Part shown: positions 8,301 through 20,200 of the stretch, one piece after another
Position numbering within the stretch: the stretch's first letter is position 1
Layout: every line of letters starts with the position of its first letter
DNA from: Spirochaetia bacterium 38H-sp
GTDB lineage: Bacteria; Spirochaetota; Spirochaetia; Winmispirales; Winmispiraceae
Assembly (NCBI GenBank): GCA_039023545.1
Contig: JBCHKQ010000001.1
Coordinates: forward strand, 186,001-250,000
Reading direction: 5' to 3'
DNA: 64,000 nucleotides
The notes under the pieces: generated by a model
What the model was told of the DNA's origin: nothing
What the model saw: the letters and a program-made list of their open reading frames with translations, nothing else
The model's database searches: none
Made by a program: the position numbers and the translations under genes

Positions 8301-10132
8301 CCTCACCTACAGTTGATACTACTATCAAGGGCAGCATAGAACTCAAAGGAACCGCCTTTGATAACAATGGTATGGACTCTATACTATTGTCACTGGATAA
8401 TGGAACCAGCTATAAGAAAGCAGAGCTAAACGTAGAAGGGACAGAATGGACATATCCTCTGGACACAACACTACTCAAAGATGGAACATATGCAATACAG
8501 ATACTTGCACGTGATGCATACGGCATAGAAGCCAGCTACTCAGCACTTATAAATATTGATAACACCCCTCCTGAGCTTAACATAAGCTCACCAGAAGAAG
8601 CTGCAAATGCTGCAGGAAAACTAAAACTATCTGGCAGAGTATCTGACAACATAGACTTACAATCTTTTATTGCTGAGATAGAACCAATAAACAATGCAAA
8701 AGAAACAAAGACAATAGAACTTCCTACAGACAACATAATTAACCAAGAAATAGACCTGTCGAATCTTGAGCCAGGCTGGTATAATATAAGAATAACAGCA
8801 CAAGATAAAGCAGGAAACACAAGCATAACAGATAGGAATCTAAATATAGTAGATCAACTCAACAATTCCTCTGTGAGAATATTATTTCCCGAGCCCGGCA
8901 GCACGGTACACGGACCTGTGACAGTATCCGGTATTGCTGTATCAAGTACTCCCGTAGAAAAAGCACAGCTCTATGTTGGAGACAGATTTATAGATGCCGT
9001 AACCGTTGATACACGAGGATATTTTAGCTACACAATAGATCCCAAAGTGCTTACGGACGGAGAAATAATTATAAAAGCAGCAATAGCCCAAGGAGACAAT
9101 AATAAAACAGAAAGCAATCCGGTAAAAATAATGTACCAAAAGCTGGGACCATATATCAGCATAACAAGCCACAATATGGGAGCACTGCTTTCCAACAGAC
9201 CATGGATAGAAGGAATAGCAGGTTACAACAGCAACCTTGATCCGGAAAATCCGGATGATAAGAAAAAACTCAAAGAACTGGAAGTTAAAAAACTGGAAGT
9301 AAGCCTAGACAACGGAAGAACCTTTACGGAAATAGCTGCAAGAGAAAACTGGAAATACAGAGTAGAAACAGGAATGCTTCAAAACGGACCTTTGCCAATA
9401 ATAATAAAAGCAACATATAAAAATGGAGAAGTAGCAGTAGAAAGAACCCTCTTTATAGTCGATAAGATATATCCTGTTGTAAAGCTACTCAATCCGCAGG
9501 AAGGAAACTACCTTAACACAGAAGCAGAATTTATAGGAACAGCTGAAGACAACTTCGGTATAAAAGATATACAGATAAGCCTCAGAGAAGGTGACAAAGC
9601 AGGATATGAGATACCACAGTTTATACAAGGCATGTATCTAGACGCACACTTCCTTGGAATGACCTACTACAAAGTAGGACTGGGACTTACATTCTTTGAC
9701 AACAACGTCAAGCTGCAGGCAAGTTATGGCATTGGCCCGCAGACAACAGAAGACGGCAAAAGCGCACGCTTATCTGGACAGTTTATAAGCGGCAAACTGC
9801 TAGCAAGCCTTTTCTACCTCCCCTTTGAGTCCATACTTGGCCCGGATTGGGACTGGCTATCTCTCAAGGTGGCCCTAGGCGCAGACTTTAGCTACATAAT
9901 CCTGTACAACCCTATCACAGTAGAAAGTGCGACCGGCACCAATACAATAAACACCGTAGTACTAAGCGCCATAATCGGCCAGCTAGAATTCCCAATAGTA
10001 GAAGTAAAAGGCTTCCAGGCATTCCACACATATAGCCTGTACGCAGAACCGGAAGTATGGTTTATTCCATCCGATGTAGACCCCAAGATAGTACCCAAGA
10101 TAACATTTGGACTCCACACAGTAATCTTCTAA
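5324..10132 (+). CDS. giant secreted Ig-like repeat protein with a barrel-like C-terminus
   Basis: 1602 residues. The ATG at 5324 is chosen because AAGGAGG (5311-5317) sits just upstream; the in-frame ATG at 5309 would put that ribosome site inside the gene. A signal peptide (LLIILCLLVAFLFPAFAGG) is followed by about twelve to fifteen Ig-like domains of roughly 90 residues. They share a pattern such as DDDGISRVEVKID ... DGEHTITVRAIDINGLPG, the type often seen in adhesins. The last 170 residues differ: alternating hydrophobic strands (MTYYKVGLGLTFF, KVALGADFSYIIL) ending in Phe, which looks like an outer-membrane beta-barrel anchor. It is read from a sigma-54 promoter and ends at a tagged terminator. 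Likely a surface adhesin or structural protein; ligand unknown. Confidence 0.8.
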   Translation: MKPERLLIILCLLVAFLFPAFAGGETEWQEVDGKENWKKSIDIKESKPGTYNVIIKGTDFAGNEFIEGPYNLVIDPDSDLAISRVISPANNQTIRNNINIIGIAVDDDGISRVEVKIDEGPYRQAEGTDYWNMYVDATTLKDGEHTITVRAIDINGLPGTEYTSTFLLDTEPPQMTIDSHKNGALVSKKIVIKGTVKDANQVKSLSATFPSYTVKKKDKEETIPETTQNVKIKYDKNENIYSFELPIETQKLPDGPMVLWFKATDMTGTESAVPFLIFIDNKEPEISIISPEEESPVYGMVQITGTINDAIGVKRMWYTYNKEEKDIPLTPGNPYWTIQFDVSEDTTGTIETIIFAEDVSGNITNKKIKLKNDREGAKPAITIITPQTEEKTVPVLTKYDAIIGITEGINPQDKIVVEGLGEGPQEFPAKSGFYIPLSGLSPGKYNINITAVDSLGFESKPLKYSFEISADKPILIPTELVYQDTQESQSWNNGLLYDASRKAVIRGTIKSETKPSGGKLYTGADIWTALPSDLSAQPDIPKTASESSLKISPTEEANTYTFEASLPQKAGNGSLPAIFVINNADKSISVFPQIISYQAPPPAKGKEQIPPAKPNQLLILDYRINKGNILLTDKTPLGLYFSGNSISAVSVEPQEAENLISVKKIGNHVLLTAKSSGEVSGFSIIVKDKSGKEYKTPTYKLTVDLGLPSFTISSPVANLYTNQEIILSGTAQDDLAVASLQYRIDGLGKWNSIILTDNSFETTISSSALKPGAHILEVRAIDKAGNISVKRQSFFFDATAPKIAFITPRSQDKINGTIRVTGIVSSESPIESVTYSTDGGETKQNVSLSNNMFTLLIDFTSLAREEKILTFTTQDKAGNIQDIELKPNIDFAKDIPVVQIQTPEEASTITTDVTVSGMVFDDDGIDRIYWRLDENQWQEIPAEHNFAINLPISSLTDNEHTIQIYAKDIFGIESEPVTRTIRVSLKEPEAILTSPTVDTTIKGSIELKGTAFDNNGMDSILLSLDNGTSYKKAELNVEGTEWTYPLDTTLLKDGTYAIQILARDAYGIEASYSALINIDNTPPELNISSPEEAANAAGKLKLSGRVSDNIDLQSFIAEIEPINNAKETKTIELPTDNIINQEIDLSNLEPGWYNIRITAQDKAGNTSITDRNLNIVDQLNNSSVRILFPEPGSTVHGPVTVSGIAVSSTPVEKAQLYVGDRFIDAVTVDTRGYFSYTIDPKVLTDGEIIIKAAIAQGDNNKTESNPVKIMYQKLGPYISITSHNMGALLSNRPWIEGIAGYNSNLDPENPDDKKKLKELEVKKLEVSLDNGRTFTEIAARENWKYRVETGMLQNGPLPIIIKATYKNGEVAVERTLFIVDKIYPVVKLLNPQEGNYLNTEAEFIGTAEDNFGIKDIQISLREGDKAGYEIPQFIQGMYLDAHFLGMTYYKVGLGLTFFDNNVKLQASYGIGPQTTEDGKSARLSGQFISGKLLASLFYLPFESILGPDWDWLSLKVALGADFSYIILYNPITVESATGTNTINTVVLSAIIGQLEFPIVEVKGFQAFHTYSLYAEPEVWFIPSDVDPKIVPKITFGLHTVIF

Positions 10133-10142
10133 AAAATAAAAA

Positions 10143-10184
10143 ATACCGAACGAGGCCATCTCGAAAAGATGGCCTCTTTTTTTT
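10143..10184 (+). terminator. tagged-hairpin element (B), acting as terminator
   Basis: ATACCGAACG (10143-10152) runs straight into the stem GAGGCCATC / GATGGCCTC (10152-10176) and a T8 run. It is a single-unit copy of the repeat family and the clear terminator of the Ig-repeat gene. No mini-hairpin tail is present. Confidence 0.9.
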
Positions 10185-10212
10185 ATAATTTAAAAATATA
10201 AAGGAGAAAAAT

Positions 10213-11172
10213 ATGAATAAAAAGAAAGTCCCAAAAACAAAAATAAGCTACAAACTATCAATAATACTATTGATATTGGCATTGATCATAGGATTTGCAG
10301 GATACAAGCTTTTCCTCCAACCTGCCTGGTACGTAGAAGATGACCTCATACCACTATGGAGAAAAGTCATAAAAGAAGCCAATCTAAAAAACTATCCCAT
10401 ATACCTTGCAAAACAGACAAAAAAAATAAAACCAGGAATAATAATCACATACTCTACAAAATATGCAGAGAAAGAACCTGCAGACTGGAACTTCTCGGAG
10501 AAGTTTCCCAAATCATACAATCTCTTATTGGAAAAAGGGATTATAGGAAATACAAGCATCCCACTTCTTGCAGACCCATGGTTGATAGCCCGCAAGCTTA
10601 AAACAAAAAGCCTAGGAAGAGAAGATTTTACAGGAGGAAATAAGGAAAAAATTCTTATAGCAGCATTAAAAGAAGAAAAAACATACCAAGCACTTCTTGC
10701 AGAAGCTGCATATTTTTCTGGCACACAGGATATAAACTCAGAGGAAGCAAAAAACACACTCCAACGATGGGAGAAAAATATTCTGATCCAAGGAGCAAAG
10801 ACCTTTAATTCCAACGATGCATGGTCAATATTCTTTAGAGAAGATAAGGAAAGATGGTTGTTTACTTCTCTCAGCTCTGTTTCAGCACAGGATGCTGACA
10901 AAACAGGCCTAATAGCTCTGGATAGATTCCCAGATCCATACAGCGCAAAACAGTATCTCCTTCCTATTAGAATATTATGGGCACATTCAACCAGTAATAA
11001 TACTGGTTTACGCAAGCTTCTTGAAAAACTATCGGAAACAGAAACACAGGAAGTATTGGCAAAACATACTGGCCTTGTCCCTGCAAACATCAAGGCAAAC
11101 CCTGCAAATCCTCCCGCTATGCAGGCAAAAAGAGCATGGCTCTCCTCCACTCACCTGTTTTTGATAGATTAA
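10213..11172 (+). CDS. membrane-anchored protein of unknown function
   Basis: 319 residues with ribosome site AAGGAG. A basic N-terminus and one membrane helix (LSIILLILALIIGFAGYKLF, about 14-35) place the rest outside the inner membrane. The remainder has the alternating alpha/beta look of a periplasmic solute-binding protein, with stretches such as IIITYSTKYAEKEPADW and YLLPIRILWAHSTSNNTGL. I see no decisive motif and no transporter genes beside it. It is enclosed by the two giant Ig-repeat genes and lies between two tagged terminators, so it is transcribed on its own or by read-through. A role linked to the two surface proteins is only suggested by position. Confidence 0.65.
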   Translation: MNKKKVPKTKISYKLSIILLILALIIGFAGYKLFLQPAWYVEDDLIPLWRKVIKEANLKNYPIYLAKQTKKIKPGIIITYSTKYAEKEPADWNFSEKFPKSYNLLLEKGIIGNTSIPLLADPWLIARKLKTKSLGREDFTGGNKEKILIAALKEEKTYQALLAEAAYFSGTQDINSEEAKNTLQRWEKNILIQGAKTFNSNDAWSIFFREDKERWLFTSLSSVSAQDADKTGLIALDRFPDPYSAKQYLLPIRILWAHSTSNNTGLRKLLEKLSETETQEVLAKHTGLVPANIKANPANPPAMQAKRAWLSSTHLFLID

Positions 11173-11221
11173 AAAGCACACAACTTACAAAAACAATAGA
11201 TATTGCAAGCCCTACAAAAAA

Positions 11222-11255
11222 GAGGCGGAGCTTTTCGCTCCGCCTCGTTCGGTAT
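11222..11255 (-). terminator. tagged-hairpin element (C), terminator of the giant lipoprotein gene
   Basis: Read on the minus strand: ATACCGAACG (11255-11246), stem GAGGCGGAGC / GCTCCGCCTC, then T6. It follows the stop of the minus-strand gene by a few bases. The gene at 10213 ends on the other side of the same hairpin, so it may serve both genes. Confidence 0.9.
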
Positions 11256-11263
11256 AATCGTTA

Positions 11264-14200
11264 TTATTTTATGTAGTATGCAACCCTATAATAGTCACTA
11301 GAAGCATATCCTATTGCAGCCCACCATGAATTATTGTTACCAGTATCGTATTCTATACTTAATCTCTTCTGATCTACATCATAATTGAGAGCTGCATACA
11401 TTGTCTCCCAACCGTCTATGGTATCCGGCTCGCCTGCCACATCTCCACTCAATGTTTCCAATGCAGGATCATAGTATGCCATTTTAATAGCATCAAACGT
11501 GTTAACAAGAGCAGAATCAAAGTATGTAATGACAGGCATATCATTATCATCGAGACTTATATCAGCCCACAATCCTACAGAGCCATTACTGTCTATAATG
11601 ACAGAGGGACCAAATGTATATGCAGTGGTTCCATTAGTAGGATTGTTGGTAGATTTGAGATACACTAGGTCTCCCGTACTTACACGGAAGAATACCATAT
11701 GAAGATATCCTGCGGAATCTATTCTCATAGATATGTATTTTCCAGAATATTGATAGTTGGAATCCGATGTAGCAAGAACATCCTGTAATTGCCAATTGTT
11801 TGCATTGGTTGGCGTTGTGCTGTTAGATCTTGCGATACGCACAGTCTGTCTGGAAATATCATAATATGCTATTACCGGATATCCGCTGGGATTTACATCT
11901 ATTGCACTAAATTCTCCCGCTGCACTGACTCTTCCTGTTCCTACGATCTGAGTATCATCACCATCAGAGCCACCATCAAGATTTACCCATTGATGCTCTG
12001 CTGTGCTGGCATCACCACTAAGTATATACTGATATTTTAGAGACTTGGTATCCACATCATAGTAGCTTACATGTATATTATCCCCATCTGCAACAACTCT
12101 CTCATTTATAAACTGCATGAGATAAGAATCATGACTCATATTCTCTCCGGCATAGAAATATTTTGAGTAGGTATTGGAAGGAGCTTGGCTATCCCATACA
12201 TACATTCCACCATAGGTAGAGTTACCATTGTAATAGTTGGCATTATAAGCCACAACAGCTCTGTTACCAAAATCGATATCCGTATGCTCAGGAGGATCGT
12301 AGAGGCTAAATATACTTTGCCTTGCACCATTTATAGGAGCTATAAAAGCACTGGAAGAAGGATAGTATGACCATGATGCATATAATAATCCATTTACAGG
12401 ATCTATAGTCATAGCAGGATGTACGGGTTGATCGCTACCTGTAAAATATCCGGAAGAAGTAGTGCCTGTGCTATTGTCAGACTGCCATACATGTACATAC
12501 CTGTCATCTGTCCAGAGCTCAGAACCGGATATATTGTAATCATATTCTTGATTGTAAGGCTCCGTGTTGTCATTAATATTGTTTATTGCCTGCTGTCCGT
12601 TTACTGTCAAAATTATAGCCCCACTTGTAGCATCAGAAGGTAATGTTACAGTAAAACTTGTAGTAGTTGCTCCACCCGGAAGATTAACTGCGGCACTGCT
12701 GCCAAAGGTTACTGTATCTGTAGTGTTGTTAAATAGGTTGAAACCACTTATAGTAACACTGTCGCCCCTCCTGAGGCTGTACCATCCATGTCTGGAGCGA
12801 TAGGTGTTATAATTAGCAGTATCTCTTTCCACATCAGTAATATATGGGACTATATCAGCACTTACACTTGTAGCACTTGCTGAGGGATTGCCTGCCGCAT
12901 CATATACCTGAAAAATAAATGTCTCATTCTGAACTGCAACACCAGACACCTTGGAACTATCCCATGCAAACTTCCAGTTGAGAACATGCCCGTTGTCGAT
13001 AGTAAGATACTCAGAAGAAGGCTCTACCTCAAATGCCCAGTCTGCGGTTCCTGCTGCAACATCAGCTATGCTTGCACTGTTAGCAGAAACTAGCGTGGAG
13101 CCTGACAAAGTAGCTATATCAAAAGCGTTACCTACGCCGTTTCCTCCGTCATATCCAGGTATCGTTACGCTTATTCTGCTTATATTCTGGTTATCATAGA
13201 CTTTCCCCAGGAAGACTACTTTACCACTTATATCAGCATCAGAGTCGGAACTTGCTGCTGCATACTGTACATAACCATGCTTTACAAGACTTGAGCCGCT
13301 TCCTGTTGTTACTATGTTATCCTCATAAGCACTTACGGTTCCGAGAGTCTTGTTGGCATCATTCTGATCTATAGAATACATATTGCCAAAGTCGGCCACA
13401 TTTATGGTAGGAGCTATTATATCTGTATTCTCTATTGTAAGACCTACTATTACAACATCGGCAAGCTGATCTGCCTCTGCTCCGGGATTTACAGTACTAT
13501 CGTAAACCTTGACAATAAACTTCCTATCATTAGCGCTTGCAGAATCAGGTATTCCTGTAAAATCCGTTATTGTAACTACATTACTGCTCAAAGTACTATT
13601 GAGTTCTGTCGTGGTATAAGATATGGCCGTACCAGTTCCTGTACCGGCCCCCGTTGCAACAAAGGTTACGCCTACTGTATTGGAGGAAGCGCCAACAAGA
13701 GTCCAATCCGTATCTCCAAGAGTTTCTATTGTATAAACATTACCTTGTACAAGAGTCGTAGCAGCTACACCTGTTGTTTGCCCTGTTATATACCTTATGC
13801 CATAATATTTTGTACCGTTTCCTCCGCTTGTAGCGACATTAAACTGAAGTCTATTATTTCTTGCTTTAAAATTACTTGTATCGTAATTAGTAGTATAAAG
13901 GCTCGTTTCTTCCGTAAGGTCACCTACTGTTCCATTTGCATTGAGGTCAGTACCAAGAGTTACTCCGGTTATAACTGGTGCATTATTTCTTATATATAAG
14001 TTCTGAGTATAATGTGTTGCGTTTCCTGCTCTATCTATCACAACATAATGTAACGTTATCGGCCCATCTGCAAAGACTGTCGTATCAAAGGTAGCAAACC
14101 ATTCTTTATAAATACCATTGTCAGAGAAACCTTCTACATACCCATCACCATCAAGATCTGTACCTATCTCATTGTTGTCAATCCATATTCCCGTGCTGGA

Positions 14201-17200
14201 GTTTGCAGGGAAGCTTATGGCTGCTGTTGCACCGCCCTGAGTTTGGTCTTTTACCGTGAGAGTGGTCCATGTTCCCCCTGTATTTCCGCTGAGATCAAGC
14301 ATACTGCTGTTTCTCTCAAAGTACAGGACAATACTATCTATCCCCTGGATACTTCCAGAACCCGTTCCACTATCCCATGCTCTACCCTGTATATTGTATC
14401 CGGACGAAGAAGCATTGGCGTTAGCAAGGTATTCTGCTCCAGGATAGTAGTTATCTATCTGGATATTGAGACTCTGCTGTGTCATATAGGGAGAAGGTGT
14501 TGCATTATCCGTTGCCCTTATATCCAGTCCGTAAAAACCGGACGTTCCTGCATATGCACCGCTGTTTATTGTGGTAGAATCTATCTGCAGGTCAAACTGA
14601 TACACAAAGCTCTGCTTTGCAGGCTCAAAGGCAAAACCTGACCCAGCACCGCTTCCTGTAGCAACAAAGGTAATGCCAGCACTGCTGCTAGATGCCCCTA
14701 CTGTTGTCCAGTCAAATGTTCCTGGCTCGTATATGGTGTAAGAAGTACCTGCAACAAGGTTAGACGGCTGCAAAAGCTCGTAAGCAATGCCGGTACCCGT
14801 TCCTGCACCACTTGCAACAAAGGGTGTTCCTACTTGATTGGCAGAAGCTCCAACAGTAGTCCAGTTGCTAGTTCCCACGGAGAAAATAGCATATGCTTTG
14901 CCTGCCACAAGCTCTGTTATAGAAACTAGAGGAGGCACAATAGCCATATAAGCTCTTCCAGTTCCACTACCTGCTCCGGTTGCAGTAAAGGTGATACCAG
15001 CCGTATTTCCACTTGCTCCTATGGCTGTAAAATCAGTGCTTCCCACGTTTGTAATAAGATATTTTACACCAGGACGGAAATTACCTGCTGTAATCTCCGG
15101 TGGAGGAGTTACTATAGTAGAATCAGACAGTACATTTGTAAAAGAAGTGCTTCCTTCCGGTCTGTACTCTATACTGGATAATCCACCTTCGTCACGTACT
15201 ATTGCCTTTATATCAAATGTTCCAGATGCTCTGACACCTGTAGTATAGGATACCACTTCTCCACTGCTTCTCTGTATCTCAAGATTCTCTATAACAGGAA
15301 CAGAGCTGTCAAATCTGAGAGTAAGAGTTGTGATATCACCAACAACACCATCAGTAGAATAATCCTTGGTATCAACCGCTCTAACATCAACCAGAACCTG
15401 TCTTATGTCTCCAGGAGCAGGATTGAGAGAACCATCCTCGTTTATATTAAGATACCAGTTAACCTGTGTTCCGCTATTTATCAGAGTGGCATCCTGCCAT
15501 GCACCATAAGAAGAACCTGTACCGGTTGGATCTATTCTTACCTCAACTCTGTTTACCCAATCATCATCATTGGCAAATCCTGAGAGTCTTACAGTACCAC
15601 CTACAACCTCATTATCAGCCGGGCTGACAACCGTAACAGTAGGAGTATCCATAGCAGGATCCACCCAGAGCACATATGTTGTCTCTGTTGTTTGATTACC
15701 TGCAACATCTGTAACCCTTATATTAAAAGGCAATGCCCATATGTTTGTTCCCGACTGAGGATTGCCCGTTGCAGGATCGATCTCTGTTGCATCGGTGCTG
15801 TTGGCATAAGAAGTTATATCAGTAAATGTATAGCTCCAGCTGTACAATCCGCCAGACAGACCAGAAGTCTGCCATGTAGAAGCTGCCTTACCAATTCTAT
15901 ATTCTACAAGCTGTACTGCATTGTTATCGGAGCTCGTTCCTCTAACTTCCACTTGTCCGTTTACTCTGCTTTGAGAAAGAGGTTCTATGATACTGATAGT
16001 AGGAGCCACATTATCAAGAGTAAACTGTCTGCTCAGCATACTTGTTCTACCCGCATTGTCAGTTGCAAGAACATAAACCGTATGTTCGCCAGCAGACAAG
16101 CTTCCGGTAGGTACTGTTACTGACCATGTGGCATAATTATCGGAACTAGAAGCTGCTGTTGTTCCGGTAGAAAAATCAGTATCATCAACCTTTATGAGAA
16201 CACTCACTATGGTATTTGAATCGCTTGCAGTACCTGTCAAAGCAAAATCCGAATTTTGAAAAGAAGAAGACAGAGCATTAATAGTAAGAGTGGGTATCTG
16301 ACTGTCTATTTTAAACTCTATTGGTCCAGAAGTTACTGTATTGGACGTATTTTGAGCAAGGTCTGTTGCACGTATAGAAATTCTGTACCAGCCATCTGTT
16401 AATGATAGGGGAGTCAAGTCTTTGTTCCAGATTATTACAGTCTGATTTCCAGTTGCACCCAGAGATGTCCAGTCTTCTATAAGTGACCACGTAGTTGTTG
16501 CATAGTTGTATTTTTCGAGTCTGCTTTCCATAGAGGATATGCCATATGTATCGGATATGCTACCTGTTATTGTGGACGCTGCATTCTGCAGAACAGTACT
16601 GCCGTCTGTTTGGATATTGGAGTACGATACTGTAGGAGACTGCCCATCCTTTACAAATTGCCATATCGTATTGCTTGTTCTGCCAGCATCATCCGTTGCA
16701 CTTATAGTTATGGCATGACTTCCCTCTGCAAGGGAATCAAAAAGTGTCTTACTTACGGAGAATGACCACGAAGTAGTTGTCCCTGAGTTGCTCAGAGAAT
16801 TACCTTCCAAGTCTGCACTTACGGATGCAAGCAGAGCATCAGATGCTGTCCCGCTTATGGTAAATACATTGCCAGAACCTACAGTACCATAAACAGTCCC
16901 GGAAGCAGGAGAACTTATGACAATCGATGGGCTGTTTCTATCTATTCTAAAGGCTACATCCAAAACATCACTGGTATTACCAAGGGAATCTGTAGCCCGT
17001 ATATCTATAGTATGCGCACCATCAGAAAGGCCGCTAACATCAACACGCCATGTGCCTGTCTTACCTGATACTGTTACCGTAGCAGTATTCCACGGATCAG
17101 TATTGGCACCATCCAATCTGTATCTTATTGTGTTGCTAACCGTAGAATATTCATCCGATATGCTTCCACTGACAGCAGGTGTAGCTGATGTAAGTATTGT

Positions 17201-20200
17201 ATTTGCTCCCTCTGTTATGCTTGTAAATACAACAGCAGGACCTGCACCATCCTTGTAAAATACTATCTGGCTTGTACTGGTCTGTCCCACTGTATCTGCA
17301 ACCTCTACCGTGATAGTATGAGGACCATCTGCAAGAGTTGAGAAGACAGAAGACATATCATATGTCCAGGTATAATTGGGAGCAGAACCGGCAGCTGTAA
17401 TGGTCTGCCAAGCTCCACTATCAACCTTGAGCCTTATATAATCCAGATTTTGTTCTGTAACAGTTCCGCTTGCAGTAAAAGAGCTCACAAACGTCTGGTT
17501 TGAAGAAGGAGTAGAAACAGCAAGTACGGGAGATGTAGCATCGTATGTAAAACTTAAAGTAGGTGTTACGGTGCTGACTGCAGAATCGCCCGATATTTTT
17601 GCTGTTATACTATCACTGGCTCTTACCTCCAGCTGCTTTGGGCCATCAGCGCCCAGAGCAGGCAAGGTATAGCTAAAACTTACTGTTTTGCCGCTACCTG
17701 TCACATTAGCCGAAGACCAGGAACTCCAGGAAGAACCGTCATTATATCTTACCTCAACAGAAGAAATATCTACAGCATCATCATCGCTGATAGTACCTCG
17801 TACAACCTGACCAAGTCCAGCATAACCACCGGAAGCAGGCTCGGTAACTGTTATAACAGGTTCATCGGAAGACTGCAGGACTTCCATAGTATAAAGAGCA
17901 GTACCAACATTTCCATTTCTATCCACAGCGAGAAGCCTTACATAATTGGTTCCATCAGAAAGAGAGCGTGTATCAACATTGACATTCCAGCTTTTTTTAT
18001 TGGCAGCAACATATTCCTGCCATCCAGCAGTAAGCCCACCTAGTCCCGTGGCCAGTCCAGAAGAATCTTTATTGACAGTATAAGACGGAACAGTGCTAAC
18101 AGAACCTACATACCAATATAAGTAGGCAATGGGATTATCATCCGTAATTATCCCAGAGAGAGAAACAATACCATTAAATAAGTCGCTGGGTGACGTAACA
18201 GGAGGAGCTATATTGTACTCTACCGATGGAGATTGAGTGTCAAGCAATACCGTCCTGTTAAGCGTTGTAGACCGCCCTGCGACATCGGTTACAGTTATAC
18301 TGTATTCATAAGTACCATCCGTAAGACCTGTTCTGTTTACACTAACTGCCTGACTTGTACCAGAAAGAGGCTGATTATATATTTCTGTCCCGTTTTCTGT
18401 TATCACAACAGAAGCAAGAGCATTGGTATCAGTAGCAGTAAAATCTATGCTAAAATCACCGGAACGATACTGTGTGCCCGATCCAAGGGAAAGAGAAGAT
18501 ATCCCGGGTGTACTTTGATCCACTGTAAATGCAACAACAGTTTCTGCTCCCCATTTTTGTGCCGCATCTTTTGCAATAACATGAAGTTCCTTGTTTCCTT
18601 CGCCCACTGTTGCAAGATCTATGCTTGCCGACCATGAAGAAGTACCTGTAACTGTATTCCATGTGGTATAATCTGCAGGCGGTGTTAAACCACTGTCACC
18701 TATCCAGTATCTAACATCTTCTACAGGACTTACATTGCCTACATCCTGAGCTGTTCCACTAAGGACATATGCGCTTCCCTGCAACAATGCGCCCACAGGA
18801 GGAGCATTTATCGTAACAGTAGGACCTGTAAGATCTATTGTAACCATCCGGGTTATAGAAGTACTCTTACCTGCAATATCAGTAACAACAGCCTGATAGG
18901 TAAAAACTCCGTCACTCAAAGTCTCAGGAGAAGCCGGAAGACCATCTACCTGCCAGCTTGCGCTTGCACCTGTAAGACCATTATCAGTATATATATCGAC
19001 ATAAGCACCGGAGTCTTTCTTCTGCCTTACGACCAAAGAGGCAAGACCATTACTGTCACTTACAGTACCTCCTATAGAGAAGGTAACACCACGCGTTACA
19101 TCTCCACCAAGAAGCGTTTCATTGATAGAAGGCAAGTTCTGATCTATTCCAAAATTGACAGAAACAGGGCTGCTTATATTACCCACATTATCTTTTGCTC
19201 TAACATAAAGGGTATTGCTACCCTCAGAAAGAACTGCAAGGTTAATGGTACCATACCAGGAAGAACCATTGAGAGAAGCAGGAGACCAATTGCTGCCATC
19301 GGTAGATACCTCTACAAGAGCAACACCACTCGGGCTATCACTTACACTACCTGTCGCCTGATAGCTTGCACCTACAAGCCAATCCGTAGAAACAGGGTTT
19401 GTAATAAAGACGGTGGGAGCACTTGCATCTCTTATTATATATTTTGATATAGTCTCGGCTGTAATTCCTGCTGTAGCAGTTACATGTATCGCAAGAGCCC
19501 CCTCATAAGTAGCAACACCCGGATCAAGAGCAGTAAGGTCAGCCACATTTATACGCCATCCATCGCTGCCAAGCCCTGCTGCAGGATATTCTGCAAGCTG
19601 GTCCTGTACTATATATGTTCCCGTACTACCATACTCTATGCTGTATTTTACATTATCCACACTTCCTGCCGCATAGCTGACAGTACCTTCTATGGTAAAA
19701 GAATTCTTAACATAAGAAGGATAGGAAGTGAGTGTGATACTGGGTTTTCCTGCACTTACACTATAATCATACTGATAAGAAACGGAAGTGCCATTTATAT
19801 CCTGAGCCTGCACATGAATTCTATAATTACCCTGGACACCACCCATATCATACTTTAACTCGATATTTTTGTTTCCCTCTGTAGTATCAGCAGTAACACT
19901 GATTACACCAACAGGAACAGACTCAGGAGAAGTCCATCCGTAAACCTGAGTAAAAGAACCAGTAAAGGGAACACTTGCTTGCGAGGTATCCGGCTTTTCC
20001 AGCATAACTTGTATTGTAGCATCATCGATGCTGTCATCATCTCTTAGTCTAAGCTTTAACACATCGGAAGGAAGCATGGTAGGAACTGCAGTACCGGTAG
20101 CAGTGGGAGTTACCGGCTCTATCCATGGATTATCACCGTCCTCATCACAATAAAACGTTATAGGCGAAGCAGAAGCAGTATCCGTATCATAAACAAAAGC

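Noticed and set aside
14620-15095. CRISPR-like array from the regular repeats
   Set aside because: Repeats are in frame, protein-coding and about 150 bp long, with no short identical repeats and unique spacers.
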